Assembly: GCF_021155775.2 (NCBI RefSeq)
Contig: NC_060233.1
Coordinates: forward strand, 30,597,077 to 30,661,076
DNA: 64,000 bases
Direction: 5' to 3'
Source: Neodiprion pinetum
Taxonomy: Eukaryota > Arthropoda > Insecta > Hymenoptera > Diprionidae
The translations under genes and the position numbers were made by a program. Under the pieces are notes generated by a model. That model was not told the origin of the DNA. It searched no databases and worked only from the letters and a program-made list of their open reading frames with translations. Of the stretch, positions 11,371 to 25,500 are shown piece after piece; position 1 is the stretch's first letter, and each line of letters opens with the position of its first letter.

Positions 11371-14300
11371 CTGGTGTCACATTGATTAATCAGAATAAGC
11401 TTTTCGGATCAAACTGCAGCAGGCAGGCAAGTTTCAGCGCGTTCGCACATCTCGAGCTGCTTGATCTCGGAATAAACCATGTATTTAATTTCGGGGCGGG
11501 GTACAAATTCCACATTTGAAAAGTTCCTAAAGAGTCAAATTTCGAATTTTTTGCCGGCGAAACTTGATGTAAATTAATCAAACTTTTACATTTGAGTTCC
11601 GAAAGTGGGAAAATGAAGAAGTTCGGAAATCTGAAACATTGAAATTACGAATGATCGAAGATTTTCGGTTCTGTGGTCGTCGTCTGTAACGTTCATGCCG
11701 ACATACGAAGCTTTTAGACGATTTCAAAAAATAACTGCGCTGAAACTTGATCACATATATAAACTGAAAAAAATACGGCAAAAGATTTTTAACAATGGTT
11801 AATTTTCGAGTATTTATGGGACGTACAGTCAGGCGGAAATTCGGTCGAAACAGAAACGTGACAAAGCACAGATTTGAAGGGCGTGACTGATCGTGAAACC
11901 TGATCGAAAAAGTCTGCGTGAACCAGTAATAAATTTTCAAACACCGAATTTCAACTGGAAATACCTGTTCAACAACGATATCAGAAAAGTAACATTATTT
12001 CATTATTTTTTCACTCTTCACTCTCAAATCTAAAATTCTTGTAACACGTCCGGTTCTAACCAAAAATAACTCGGTTTATTCACGAATTTATTCCCTACAA
12101 ATTCGCAGAGACAAATTTTATTTCTTCTGCTCGTCAGTTGGTGAGAGAAAAAATTGCGTCAGTACAATCGCAATAATTTACAGATGGCACAACTCGTTAA
12201 TTAATAAAAAGCATGTCATCGTTAATCGCGAATAAGTCAGGCGGTCAGTAAAAAATTTATTTACGAATAATGTAGAGCGATATTTACTCGTCAGAATGGG
12301 TTAAGCATTTGAATTTTTTTGGTGAAATAATCGTCGAATACCGTACCGATAACTCTAACGTAGTTAACTACAAGTGTTCAAATTAAGTATTTTGAATTAT
12401 TTTCCTGTATCGGCGAAAGTTCTTCAGTCGGATGTAACGAGATTAGCTCCAATGACACGGTTAAATCTTGAGTCATATATACATGACCATTATGCAAACA
12501 GAAAAGTGTCGATTGAATTTTTAAAATATAGAGTTAACAATTATTCGTCCTAAATATTTACCACTTTATAATTTTGAATCGATGTAAATTTTAATTTGAA
12601 TACGTAAGGCGTTTGTTTTGCAAGAAATTTGGCTTGGTTTGTGAAACGTCAGTCAGGTCTCGAGAAATTTTTACTCTCTGCGAGCAATCGGCTGAGTGGA
12701 AAAAAACGGTTGTATCAGTGCCAAGATATTTTGTTAAAGAAAAATGTGTGAATAGCAGTCCGAAGTATTCTTGTAATTATCTAAAAAGTATGTAGTATAA
12801 TACGGCTAGAAGCGTTTAAATATTTCACAAATGTCAGAATTCCACTTCCAGTTTATCCCACATTCAAAACATGTCGAGTACTTGGTCGTCGCAGACAAAT
12901 GAGAAAAAAAAAATCAAAATCAACGGATACAATTAGCGATCAAGTATTATTACTGAGCGAGGTTATTATAACGCTTCGAGTTACCCGAAAGCATCTGCGA
13001 TCTTGCAATTATTACTTATGTAGCGACGTAAGCTTCGCAGTCTAGATTCTCGTTTAATCGATAAGATAACTAGTAGCGCGGTAATTAGCCGCTGTACGAA
13101 GCTTTAGAGCGAGCAAGGGAGGCGAAATTACGCCGTAACTCAATATTCCCGAGTCAATTTGTACCCGCTTTACGAGTTGTAGGAAAATATATTGTCGCAG
13201 GTGATAATCTGCAGGGCTTCGGTTATATTTTCCCTTTTTCTTCCTCTTTATAATTTGGAAAAATGGAACCAAGGTCAGGGGGATTTTGCCCTCGACCTGA
13301 ACATTGTATAGCTACCCAAGCAATTAATTACGAGCTTAAACCCGCAACCCGTATAAACGAAATCAATCTTATTTTAGCGGAAGTTAAGACAAATTTACTT
13401 CCCCAAATTAAACGCAATAATAAATAAACAAATAAACGGAGGCTCGAGGTAAGCGGTAACGTCGCTCTGAAATTAATGACGTTGCCGTTGCAGTATAATT
13501 TTGCCGTTGAAGAATTTTTCTTTCGTAAAAAAAAAAAAAAAAAAAACAAAAAAAAAACAATCTGACAAGTTCGCGGCTTAGTACATACTTTACGATGTTG
13601 TTTATAGTTATTGCAGCAAATCTTTTGTAAAACTGTGTATTATTTTCCTTGTTACTATAATGTACCGTTTTTAAATTTGTTCTTCTCGCACAAGCATTGA
13701 GTTTGAAAATACATGCCTTGGCACGAACATCTCCCACTAATGAAAGTTCAAACCCGATCATTATACTCTAATCTACGTGAAATATTTATTTTTAACCTTC
13801 GCAACAACCCCTAATTAGTAACAACTCGGATAAATTCTGAAACATTGGTCGTACCATAATTCCGTTCTGTAACAAGACGATTATTTCTAACGCGGTCAAA
13901 ACCATTCGATGCTCGTCAACGATTTTTCGAATCAATTATTAGCGCTAATTACACAAAATACCCGACGTCTTGTTTGTAGGAAAACGACGAGTCGGATAGT
14001 GATCTGAAATTAGTAAAAGTCGTGTGAAAGAGTTCGAGTAATTTCGTTCACGGTATGACTGATTGTGACAAGAAACACACGTGAATCTACGTAATTAATT
14101 ATCAAGTTAGCTCCGAGTCAAGTATCAAAGGCAAAAAACTATGTAAATAAATAAATAAACAAACGAAACGAGAAGATTTTTACATAAAATCTCAAAAAAG
14201 TGCTGACAATTCCTTGCGAAGCAAGACATTTCATTGATAACCGGCCGGAGCAAAAGACTGTTCAGACTCGTGTGAATAGCCACTCAAGATATTCGCAGAA

Positions 14301-14755
14301 GAAAGGGATGTGTTCGTTTTTTTTTTTTTTTTTTCTCCTTTTCTTTTTTCCTCTTCGTGTTTTCTCTACGTCGAGACAAATCCGTTTTGCGATTCGAGCA
14401 GCCATGTATACCGTCTGCACGATCCTCGGGAAATCCGGCGAAGGAAAAACAGCTTCTTATTACCCACAAACTGCGCTCGTCTTATTCCCCCCTCGAGAGC
14501 TTCTTGGATTAATATTGCATTCTGTATAGGTAGCTACGTACGGCGTATACATGACCGAGTTGTGGAAAAAGCTCCTTTACGGCATCCCTTCCTCATTTCG
14601 TTTCCGGGAAGAGAGGTACCGATAAAGGAGCGTCGCTTCAGCGATGCGGTGAGGAGTGTAAAATATGAAGAACAATTCCGTCGACCAGGTTTTGCCTGTC
14701 TGTAAATCAATGCTCGATGTCGATAATTGTTTTAAATAAATTTACACTTCCTCAT
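11371..14755. other. AT-rich non-coding DNA, no gene seen
   Basis: No domain-bearing frame. The tracts of poly-A at about 13529-13558 and poly-T at about 14318-14336 generate the Phe/Lys-rich open frames on both strands around them. Confidence 0.55.
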
Positions 14756-14761
14756 GGTAGG

Positions 14762-14915
14762 TCAAGTTGAAATATTTTATTTTTTAACGACGTTTCGGTC
14801 GCGCACTCAAATGGCTCAAGCAAGATGTTAGCCCGATAGTTGTCAAATTTTTCTTGTTCATGGTTGGCGGATGCCCGACCGAAACGTCGTTAACGAATAA
14901 AATATTCCAACTTGA
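14762..14915. mobile_element. Short inverted-repeat element (MITE-like), 44-bp arms
   Basis: Arms at 14762-14805 and 14872-14915 match at about 40 of 44 positions when one is reverse-complemented. They share the block TTAACGACGTTTCGGTC and the block AATATTTTATT. The spacer is about 66 bp with no open frame. A target-site duplication is not obvious. This is a non-autonomous inverted-repeat element or a strong hairpin. Confidence 0.75.
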
Positions 14916-15162
14916 TGAATTGGAAACTTACCAAAAAATAAAATGGTCACGAACTTGTCAACGATAACTGTTTCAGAACGATTCGGTGTCGGTATGGTTC
15001 TTCTTCTTCTTTTTCTTTTGAGGAGAAAAAATAATGCTCGTCAGAGATGAGAAGCCTCAGTGACTGTACCGGAGAATGATCGTTGTGCCACAGGATACGT
15101 GGATTCGCGTTCGTCATAGTTGTGGATATTTATCTCTAATGTACAGGATGTTGCGGACCATT

Positions 15163-15185
15163 AGAGAGAGAGAGAGAGAGAGAGA
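15163..15185. repeat. (AG)n microsatellite
   Basis: Eleven uninterrupted AG units. Confidence 0.95.
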
Positions 15186-15385
15186 TATTGAAAATCGCAA
15201 ATTTTATCTCCGTCGCATGGACCATTGGGTTTCAGGGATGATTAAGTTTCGTTTGAGTACTGTGACAAAGAGTAAAGGCACGCGTGTGCAGCGTACAAAG
15301 TACATGATATATTACGAAAATTGATCGAGGGATGCGAAACGAGGCAAAGAATGAATAAAAAGGATCGGATCACTGTATCCGGCGG

Positions 15386-15552
15386 TATAAAGCTCACCCA
15401 ACGATATCGCTCTTAATTCGATCCTCTTAACACAACTTTCTTACACAGCCCACTTAGCCGACTTCAAAGACCTCGTAAGTTTGGATTTTTCACCGATTCT
15501 ATCTTTTTATTATCTCCTTATTTTTCTTTCCTCATTCGTGGAACGAGCACAG
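15386..15552 (+). promoter_or_regulatory. Candidate TATA promoter, 5' exon and 78-nt intron
   Basis: TATAAAGC lies at 15386-15393. Downstream, a GTAAGT donor begins at 15475. The following sequence is pyrimidine-rich and ends in an acceptor-like GCACAG at 15547-15552, giving a 78-nt intron, a typical size in insects. The putative first exon (about 15416-15474) has no ATG, so it would be 5' untranslated. The segment after the acceptor stays open in one frame for about 70 codons, but also without an early ATG or known domain. It could be the start of a non-coding transcript or nothing. Confidence 0.22.
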
Positions 15553-16224
15553 GGTCAAGGTTACTCCATTACCGGTGAATCCAAGCTCAACTCGCTGCGA
15601 AAGCTCATCGTCATCGACGTCGTCTTGGGTTGGTCCTTCCCCTTTAGGCCTTTTAATGAAATGAATTTCCGCCATCTATGTATGTACTTATCAACTGAAA
15701 ATTTACTTTTGGTACAAAACTGTTTTCTTCCATTTCGCACTTTTAAACTGGTAATGTGTTGCCTTCTACGATAGCACGGACAGTCCAAGATTAGTTACAG
15801 CTTCTTCAGGACTTTACGTCGTTTTCAAATTGCACTGACGTTCAACTACTTCGTAACTTGAATGGAAAATTTTCGGGAGAGTCTTAGGCACGAAGTGGGT
15901 GTGTAGTGATGTTACAAAAGTGCACTTTCTTCTCCCACAATCCAGCAAAAGTCAGTCAGTGCCTGATCACTTTGATTATGATTTTTGGCCAATATCACAA
16001 AACTGACTGACTTGGCTTGAGTAACATTCGAAATGATATCCAGAATCGATCGAGTGACAATTATACGTTAAATATTCAACCGCGCGATTGCAATGTCTCC
16101 AAATAGTAGAAAAAAATTAAATAAAATGTACATACATGATCAAATTACCAGTATTCGAATCAGAATTGTGAATAATGCATTACTTTGATAACACGCTGCT
16201 GCATTCGTTAAATACGTTACACTC

Positions 16225-16345
16225 CGTAATGTGAAATGAATGAGTGCAGCCTTACAAATTACAAACGTAACGTGTAACGAGTGAGTGCTCCATTGCGAAT
16301 AAAAAAAGTAATGTGTAATGGATGCGTGTTCCTTTTTTTATTTAT
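16225..16345. repeat. Degenerate 41-42 bp tandem repeat, three copies
   Basis: Three related units begin near 16225, 16266 and 16308. Each has a (C/A)GTAA(T/C)GTG core followed by AATGAATGAGTGC-like sequence (AACGAGTGAGTGC, AATGGATGCGTGT). Copies are about 70-80% alike by eye, so the expansion is old. Confidence 0.6.
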
Positions 16346-16513
16346 AATGGAGAACTTATCCAATACACATTGTTGAAAATAATAGGTGATGCATTGTTAG
16401 TCGAGTTCGAGTCTTGTTGCCACGTTATTCGTACGTACGATAATAGGACTTAAACTGACAGAAAACAGGGGGAGATTTGGCACTCAACGACGTTCATCAG
16501 GATAGTAGATCCT

Positions 16514-16550
16514 CCCCGTCGTAAAATAAATAAGGTTCATCCCGACGGGG
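16514..16550. other. Perfect 8-bp hairpin stem
   Basis: CCCCGTCG at 16514-16521 and CGACGGGG at 16543-16550 are perfect inverted copies around a 21-bp AT-rich loop. The sequence just downstream, read on the minus strand, contains GGGTTCGAGGTC, one mismatch from a tRNA B-box. No A-box or cloverleaf could be found, so it may be a decayed tRNA-derived fragment. Confidence 0.4.
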
Positions 16551-19500
16551 TCTGACCTCGAACCCTTGGTCTACCGGCGTTGGGGTGACATTTGAACGGC
16601 TTGCACGGTTTGCACCAGCCCCGGCAAAATGGATAATCGTATATCTCTCGGCTTGTTAAACTAACGACTCTGAAACCGCCACCGCTTCGCTCGGTCTATA
16701 CTCTCGAAGATATTTTTCGGCGGTCGTAATTTGTCGTTTATTTATTCTTTTTATTTTCACCACAGTCCGTAACCGAGAGCGATTCGTCCAGAAAGTGGAA
16801 TAACGTGATCCATGGTACGTTGTCAGACACCATTTAAAATAACTACCATAACTGGATAATTTGAATCATTGATTTGCCAATTTTCTCGACTAAACTTGAA
16901 AGTCCAATTCGTCCGACAATGTTTAAGGAAAGCTCGGCTCTAAATTTCACCTCTCGAAGCGCATTTTCGACTCTCCCTTTACGTAAACCGATCGATAAAG
17001 AAACCTCGAACAAACATCGGGATTTGGGACAATCGCTATTTTAATCTATTGAGTATGCGAACAGCTTTAAGGTCGTGCAATACTTCTACTGTTACCGATC
17101 AAGCAAACCCGACCTTTTTCTTCCTTTATTAAATAAACAAACGAACGGAAAGGTTTCAACTTTCTACGGTGCCTCGCTCTTTTCTAGCGAAATTTAGGAA
17201 AGTTACTCATATCCGGAAAATCGTAAAAAAATGTATGGTTTTTTTTACACGTGTTACTATTCCCACATTTTTCGTAAAAGGATGACTTTACTCGGTCGGT
17301 AAGGGTAGGAGTACCGTACGACCTTAGGGAACATAGACGCACTTTCCTTAGACAGAAAATAGCCGCTGTATAGTTTACGAGGATCCGTTCTGTGGAATTA
17401 GACATCTCTGCATGACGGACATGATTTCCTTGGATGTTTCTCCGCCAGGTTGAATCGAGATCGCAGCCAGTCAAGAATCTTCCACCCTTTTACCTTCCAC
17501 CCTTCGCTTTTCGCCATCCGGTGAACCCCGCGTTTCTGTATAACCGAGATTAGCGCCGATGTGGACGCTAATTCTGAACGGTAGAACCCGACCAACGACG
17601 ACGGAATCTTATCGCGAGATCGACGGGCTTTTTTCTTCCTTTCCCTTTCTCGCTTTTCCGTGCCTTTACCTCCTCCTTCTCCTCCTACTCCTTCGCCTTC
17701 TCTTTTTTCCCGAGAAAAAACACACCCAGCACTTTTTCTCCTCACCCGATTTCCACGACCAAGTTGTGTTAGGTTATTGCAAACGTGACCTGACCATATG
17801 TTTCAACACCCAACAGTTTTTTTTTTTTTTTTCGTAAGCTTATCAAATAATCTGTTCTCCGTAAGATGTGCGGTTTTATTGGACTTAAGGAAGGTCGACT
17901 TTCAGCGTCGGTGAAGATGATGCCAATATACTTGGAAAATAAATAATATATGATAATAAAATAAAAATTGCTGATCAATCGCTGTAAAAACAAGGTAATG
18001 TTCAAAGTTTTGTCAATTTTAGGAAGTTTGCTTGCAGCAAATCTAATTCAAAACTGATTTTGCCCAAGTCGAAGAATTAGCTTCTCCCCTCTGAATTGAA
18101 ACTGGAAACTGATTATACATGCTGTAATTTTTTCGAGAATTTCATCACCATTTTCGAGTAACTAATATTTTCAATCAGTCCAATGTCGTTCAACCGTAGA
18201 TATATCTCACCTTGTATATCAATAACTGATTGAGTAATTGATTTTAGGCATTAAAAAATTCTGACTCCTTCGTTGAAGATAATTTGTGGCATACTTAGCG
18301 TGAATATTACTTTTGAACCAGCTGAATTATAAGAAAAAATGTGTTTTACGAGTGATGAACCTTGATTCAAACGGTTTAGCGTTAAGTAAAATTTCAAAAT
18401 TTTAACGCAATACATTTTCTCCCTCCTTATCTCTATCCTTCTCCAATCATTCGTCAAAAACAATGCGAAAAGAACGAATACCAAAAAAATAATGTAAACT
18501 CTTTCAAAATTTCAACTGCTTCCAAACTGTTGACCACTTTTTCATTTGTTATCCCGGGCATTTTGACAGTCCGTATTTGTACTTGCGAGGGAGAAAATTA
18601 AAAAAAAAAAAAAAATTGAAAACTCTGGAGTTTCAAACGGAGATCCCTTCTACACAAAAGTTATATATGAACGGAAACTTCGCGTAGACGGTAACGTGGA
18701 TTTAGAATTACTCTCTTTTACCTGTGTCAATGTTTATCACACGACATTTGAATCCACGTTATTGACCAAAAAGCACAAGAAGGTAGATCTCGCTTATATT
18801 TGTACAAAGTTGTATGGGCAGGGACCATGCAGGCTGAACACGTGTTTTTGTCGACTCTATAGACACAACGGCGGCAACTGGGGACACTGTCATATCGCTC
18901 CTTGTGTATTCTGGCTCTGTCGGAACGTGATATTTGTATATTGTACATTATACATTGTGCACGTACGGTTTGTTCTGGAATAACTTTACGCTTGCATGAT
19001 GTACAATCTGTACAATTGCGCTATTGTACTATTTTCTGGATGCATTGATGCAAGGGTATAATTTCGCCGCAATTAATCGTCTGCAAAGCTGTGTATATTG
19101 TTTCGCGTAATGCGACGTTTATCCGATAGTTAATATTAGGTTTAAGTTGAAAATAATACATAGGGACGGTCTTGAGGGGCGGTAAAAATTTTATCATGGA
19201 ACAGGTAGTTATTACATGCATATGCGAATGAAAAATCAGAGACAAAGGAAAAATTCTACGAGTGTAAAACAAAGCGAAACTAATTGTCTAGACCTTGACT
19301 TTTTGGAAACTCGGCCAGGGGGAGAATGGGAAAAACTGTTGGTTGCCATGCACGTACGATTGAACGAGCAAATGAACCAGAGCGAGAATTATGAAGGACC
19401 CGAGAGTCGGTGCGAGTGCGATAACGGAAAGGCAGCGAAAACGGAAGATACAAAAAACGTTGGCTAGAAATTGGATGAAGCGACGTCGGCGTATCAGAAA

Positions 19501-22500
19501 TAAGGCGATCTTTTTCGCAGAGGAACCAACGGCGAAACGTAAGCCGAATTATTCACGTCGTAATTACATATGGAAAATAGTGTGACGGAGAATTAACAGA
19601 AAATCGGTAATTAGTAAATTTCGCAAAGCAAGAAATACTTACTCCAACCCATTATAATGAGGAGTGGGGTTCGTAGTCTGAATCAAAAGTTGGGAGTAGA
19701 GAAAAAAGCATTCAAAAAATGATCAGACATCTCTACTATGTGACAGAAATATGACAACACCAAGCAAATGGTGTCAATAATTTGAGAAAAGGTTTGATAG
19801 TTGGAACGTTAAAACTTGTTGTAAGTGAAATCGGGTGTTTTTTTTTCATGTCCGACTCGAATGTTTTCATGCTTATATTTTAATCCCAGATATCCGAAGC
19901 TTAATTGATAAAAATATAACGAATATTTAATCCTGTAATAACAGTTTAAGAGTTATCCCCAGAGTGAATAAAATAATGCCTGTTACGAGTACATTACAAG
20001 GTCATATTTTCTGAATATTGTTCAAACAATTTATTGGAGTCTGTTTAGCGAACAAAATTGCCCAAAAACATCAGCATCGGATAAAAAACACTAGAATTTC
20101 ATGATCATGAAAGTTCTGATTCTCGTCTCTCAAATTTTTTATACCTTAACCGACGTTGTTCGAATTTTCTCATTTTCACATTTATTTATATAAATAGTGG
20201 AAATGTTGTTTCGTTCGGGTTTACTATCACAAGCGCGAAATAACATCGCTGTAGATTTTTGGAAAGGTTTCCCCCCCTTTTCCAAGCTTTTGCTTCAGAT
20301 TGTCGTTCCAATTCACCCTAAAGTAAATTTTCCCTTCTCTCGTTTGTTGGCGGTGTCGCAGCTTTCAAAGCTGGGTCGATTGAAATTCGGTGTAATCTTT
20401 AACGGAGGCTTTACCCCTACTTACAAGCGTGCATGCGGCATGTACACGGTTATGTAAATTTACCGTGATTAGCAATTAGTTGTGACAAGCTGGCGCCCTC
20501 ATCCATATCGCATGATATGCATATACATTTACGAAGGGAGGGTGATTCCTGCAACGACGTCTCCTGACGTACATGTACCTAGGCATAATCTGTATAGAAC
20601 CTCCATATAAACGAGGCTCAAATCGCTGTGGTTGACACGCGAAGCTGCGGGTATGCTTTTCACTTCCTTATTTCTAAGTCGTTTTTTTTCTTTCATTGAG
20701 TTTTTTTTTTTTCTCAAGTGTCGCTAAAGAAATTAAAACACGAAACGAAAAGAAGAAAATTGGGCGTGAATAATGAAAAAGAATAGAATTTCAAGCTTCA
20801 ATATCACCGTTTTTATCGCTGAACGTTCTGCCGCAGGTCACGTGTCCGATTCAACGAGCTTTATACGCCAGGCTGGCGAAAGCTTGCAGCTGAACTGCGC
20901 CTAGCATGCCCTGTCAGTCCGAAGGGATAAAGGATACAAAGGATCGGGAAATACGGTGAAGCGAGAGACAATAATCCAATGCAAGAGTGCAGCAGGTGCA
21001 TGGGAGACGTGCGGAGAAGAAAAACAACCATCCGGGACGATATTTCCGGGTGAATGAAATAAAAAAAACACGACGACGGTATTGTCCTTGAAGTTCGCGA
21101 TAAATAATGAAAGCCGTAATTTTGTGGTCGGAGAATCCCCGAGGAAAAGGTGCAGGAAGGTTGAGGAAAATTTTGCAACTTTTTAGAGCCCCTAAATTGA
21201 AGCTTAGGCGAAACGTGTCGTGAATTTAATATGAATCATACTTTTGTACTCCAAAATTCGAGTCGATTTTTGGATTCAATTTTTATGTAATTTATATTAT
21301 TAATTTTTATTCGGAAAAATGTGAATGTCGATGACCAAGGCTGTAAATAAAGCTCTAATATATGTATATATATATAAAAAAAAAAAAAAAAACAGAATAG
21401 TGTAAAGAGTGAAAACTGACAGCGAGCCCAATTGCGCAGTGCTTGTTTATCGTTGCTCGCATCCCGATCTGAAAATATTAATTTTTGCCCGGAGAGTGGG
21501 GATGTATTTTTACGTAGGTACAGCTATCGCGTATATAAAATTCCGTTTGAATTATGACCTGATGTATATTATTTAGCAGTGATTCCGACATCGCGCGGCG
21601 GCGATGATTTATCGTAACCGCGTCAATGTTTTGTCCGCCGCGATTCCCCGCTTAATTTGCGGAAACGACGCGACTGTACCCGTCATCCTTTTTCATATAC
21701 CTATCTACCGTTATATAAATATCTTTATATACACAAACCAACGAATTTACATCGTCGTATGGGACTCCGAAACCACGGTGAAATTCCTGCTCCTATTTTT
21801 CAAATTTACGTTATCTAATTTATTTCGTTATAAAAACTGATGATTAACCCCAACTTTTTTCTATTTCATTGAAAGTATTCCGAGCTTTGCATTATTTACT
21901 ATATAATATGATTTTCTATGTGGCGAACTCAGTTTATTGGTATTAATTGCTAATTACTCAAATGACTTGCCATTTTGAAACCGAATCTCGTACCCGCAGA
22001 GTTCCAAACTCTCGAAACTACGGCTTGTTATTTTTTGATGTTGAAATTAATTTTTACCTTTTATGTATATATATATATATATATATAATACACGCTTGCT
22101 GTACCGAGATTGTTGAATAAACTTTTCTCCGCGGACGAAGAAAGGTCCGAATTTCAAGAAAGTCGGTAATTCCGGTAGCGCATCACGCTTCACCCCGTAA
22201 GTTTCGCAGGGATAAATATTAATGATTCCGCAACCCCAGCGGATAGGAATAAACTGCAGAAAGCTGTAATTATATACCGCGGTGAAAACAAAATACGCGT
22301 GAAAATTCTATCTCAAGTAAAAGAAAACAAAAAAAAAAATAAAAGATCAAAATTGCAAGCATACCCACGATAACTTCTGCGGACTAAATCTACCCCGCAA
22401 GCTTCTCATATTATGCGCGCATACGGTATTCAATTTCATTATATTTACCCTGATTATTTTACGAGGCGGCGAATTCTCCGGCGAAAATATCGTTTGACAT

Positions 22501-25500
22501 TTTTATATCCATTTTTGCAATTTTCCTCGACGATGACGACGAGCCTGAGAAGGAAATATCAGCGTAAAAGCTCGCGTACAGCCAGCGTAAAAATCCCAGC
22601 AACGTTTTTAGCATGACAAAGCGAAGAATAAGTTGACGTATACCTTAGATGCCTAAAATGTAAATGCGCTAATGCAGTCCTCCCACTTTTGTCTCCCGGA
22701 AGTTTTATTTTTCGACAAAAGTTTACCTGATGTATATATTTACTTGAGTATATATTTATGCAGGCACCAATTTATAACTCAACGTGGAAATTAATCAATT
22801 CCACTTCCTGCGGATGTCATTATCATATCACTCACCATACTTTCTTTCGGCGTGATTTTTTTTTCTCACTTTTACAGTCGGAATTTTTAATGATCACAAC
22901 GGGAAAGTTGTACGAATAATATTATAAACGTCAGGAATTTCGTAGGGATAATTATTTCTCGATCAAAACGGTGTTTCTATAAATATAATAGCGACCAGTT
23001 TACGTACATGCTTTTTTTATGCAAAGCATCGTGCGTTCGGATGTAAATCATAAATAACGATAAATCCCATGGGATATAAAGAAAGACGTATGAATCCTTT
23101 CAGGTATGCCATTTTCACCATCATCAAGATGCATAGAAAATTCGTGCTGATTTGTCAAAATTCTTGTGCAAAAGCAACGGAATTGAATCTGTACAATTAT
23201 TTCCGGAATGTGTTATGAAAATTTAATTACAGTACAGCGTAAAGATAGGCTTGAATATTGCCAGGATTTTGTAGAATCTCGTAAATCTCACACACAAATA
23301 CTTCAAAGGTTTTACGAGATTTCACAGGATCTCGTTTGAGAATTCACCGGGTTATCATATAGGTAGGTATATACGATTTTCCAGGAGAACACGGATGTTC
23401 CTCAAGATTTTGTAGGGTGATTAACCGTCGCGAACTTCAAAAGACCTCGAATCCCGTCGCGCCTCAAATTTAAGAGTGATTAAACCTTTCGTCCTGTCGC
23501 TCGTATATTCGGTCTTGGTGAAATTTTGAATAATATTGCTTTCGTAGATCTCAAAGACGCCTCGTCACAACGCCCTCATCGTATTCCCTTGTCTATACAG
23601 CTGCACACGACGAACGCTGAGAAAAACTTATTCGCGAAAAAAGGGCTCGGCAGTATAACTGTGCCGTTCACGAAATCAGGAGCCACGTGATCAGTAATGT
23701 CCATTTTTTAACCTCGTAAGCGAATCACTATTGTTATTTCGATCAATTTAAGAGAATGAAAAAGTCAAGGGTGGGAAAAAACTCGGAACTGGTTGCTGGA
23801 AAAGAACGCGGGACGCCTTTCGAGTTCGGCAAGAGTCGCAAAAGGGCCGGGAAAATTGGCGAAAAAGCGTCAATCACGAGCTTGCAGATCACAAGAATTT
23901 CGCATCATCGTTCTTCCAGAGGCGAAGGATCTTATCCTGTAGCGTGCAGACGCGTAATTACGCCGCATACAATCTGAGGGTGGAATTCTGCTTTTTCTTC
24001 TTTGTCTGTTCTTTTCGCCTTCCCTTCCCACTGGCTTTGGTTACAAAAAAGATTCTGTAGAAAGGTGAGCGTTCTACGTTACGTGGAAAATCGCGCTCAC
24101 AATCAGTTGATTTTTCACTTTTTGTTCACATTTTTTTGTATTTGCGAAGAAGCATACTGTAGCACTTCAATTCATATTCTAGCCAAAGATCACGATCCAT
24201 AAAACGATATATCAACCGTGAATCTTATTGTCTTAATTTGAAATTTCACATTAAATTGTAACTATTTTATGAGAATGAATTAATAATGAAAAAGTCGTCG
24301 GATACGCTTCTCAAACATCAACTAGAGACTTAATATCACAAGTGCGGGTTTTCTTTGCAACGTAAATTGATATTTAGATTGATGTAAGCAATAAAAGAAA
24401 ATTTTATTCACGATACTTCATAAGTTTAAAAAATGTATAAAAGTAAAAAATCGACGGAGCGCGATCTTCCACATAACGTAGGACGCTCATCTTCTGACAA
24501 AACCTTTCTTTTAACCTAAAAAAAAATTTATAGGGGATGCCATGGTGGAAAATGGTAAGTTATTGATTTCTGAAACAGCCTGATGTATTATCTATGTATA
24601 TCTCAACGTTTCGTGAATTGTTTCCCGGCTTACGATTACGTAATTGAGCGAGCAGTTCTTGGGCTCACAGGGATTGCTGACCTCTGACCATAATCTCTGC
24701 AATTTATATACCCGCCACGTTCCGCGAATTGCCGCATAAAATGGCTCCGTTGACAAGGTGAAACAGAATGGAAAAGAAAAGGATAAAGTTGGAAGGGTAA
24801 AGAGGAAAGAAAAATAAATGAAAACCAACGCCCCGTGAGTAATTCGCCAATTTGTTCCTTCTGCTTATTTACTTTCATTTTTCTTTGTTTTTTTTTTCTC
24901 TCTCCCACTCTTCAATATTGATAACAATACAACTTATTGATACATTTACTGATTGTATGAGAATAAACTTGTCTACAGGATCGACGAACCAGTTCAGACT
25001 ACCTGATAGTCGGTTTTATTACTGAATTTACGGTTCGATTATCGTCAAAGATTCATATTTTTTTTGTCTCTTCAAGCGTGCGACCGTTGAATTTTTCATT
25101 TTACGTCTATAGTCCGGTCGATAGTATTTCTGAATATCAAAATCATTGCGATGTTTTCTTTTTCAGGAATAACTCTGTGAACACAAAAACATTAAGGCGA
25201 GAGATTGTTCGATTTTTATTACCGTAAAAAACCTTATTTTCACTAACATCACCGCAAACTCTTTGTCCGAAAATTTAATTTTTGCGGAACAATATTATAA
25301 CTAGGTATCTATAATATTTAGGACTTTGGTGAATCTGTCTTTGTGATAATATTATATTTTCACATGCAGATGCAACGTCGAGTCGATTTAACTTGAAAAG
25401 ATTAAATGTGACCAATTGAGAGACTGCCGCAGTTAGGGCCGAACGAACAACAAACCAAAAAAAAAAGATGTAATAAAAAAAAAAAAAAAAAACCGAAATA

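Noticed and set aside
16543..16620. Possible tRNA gene on the minus strand (GGGTTCGAGGTC B-box-like)
   Set aside because: No A-box, no cloverleaf pairing and a T-arm that does not pair. At most a decayed tRNA-derived fragment.
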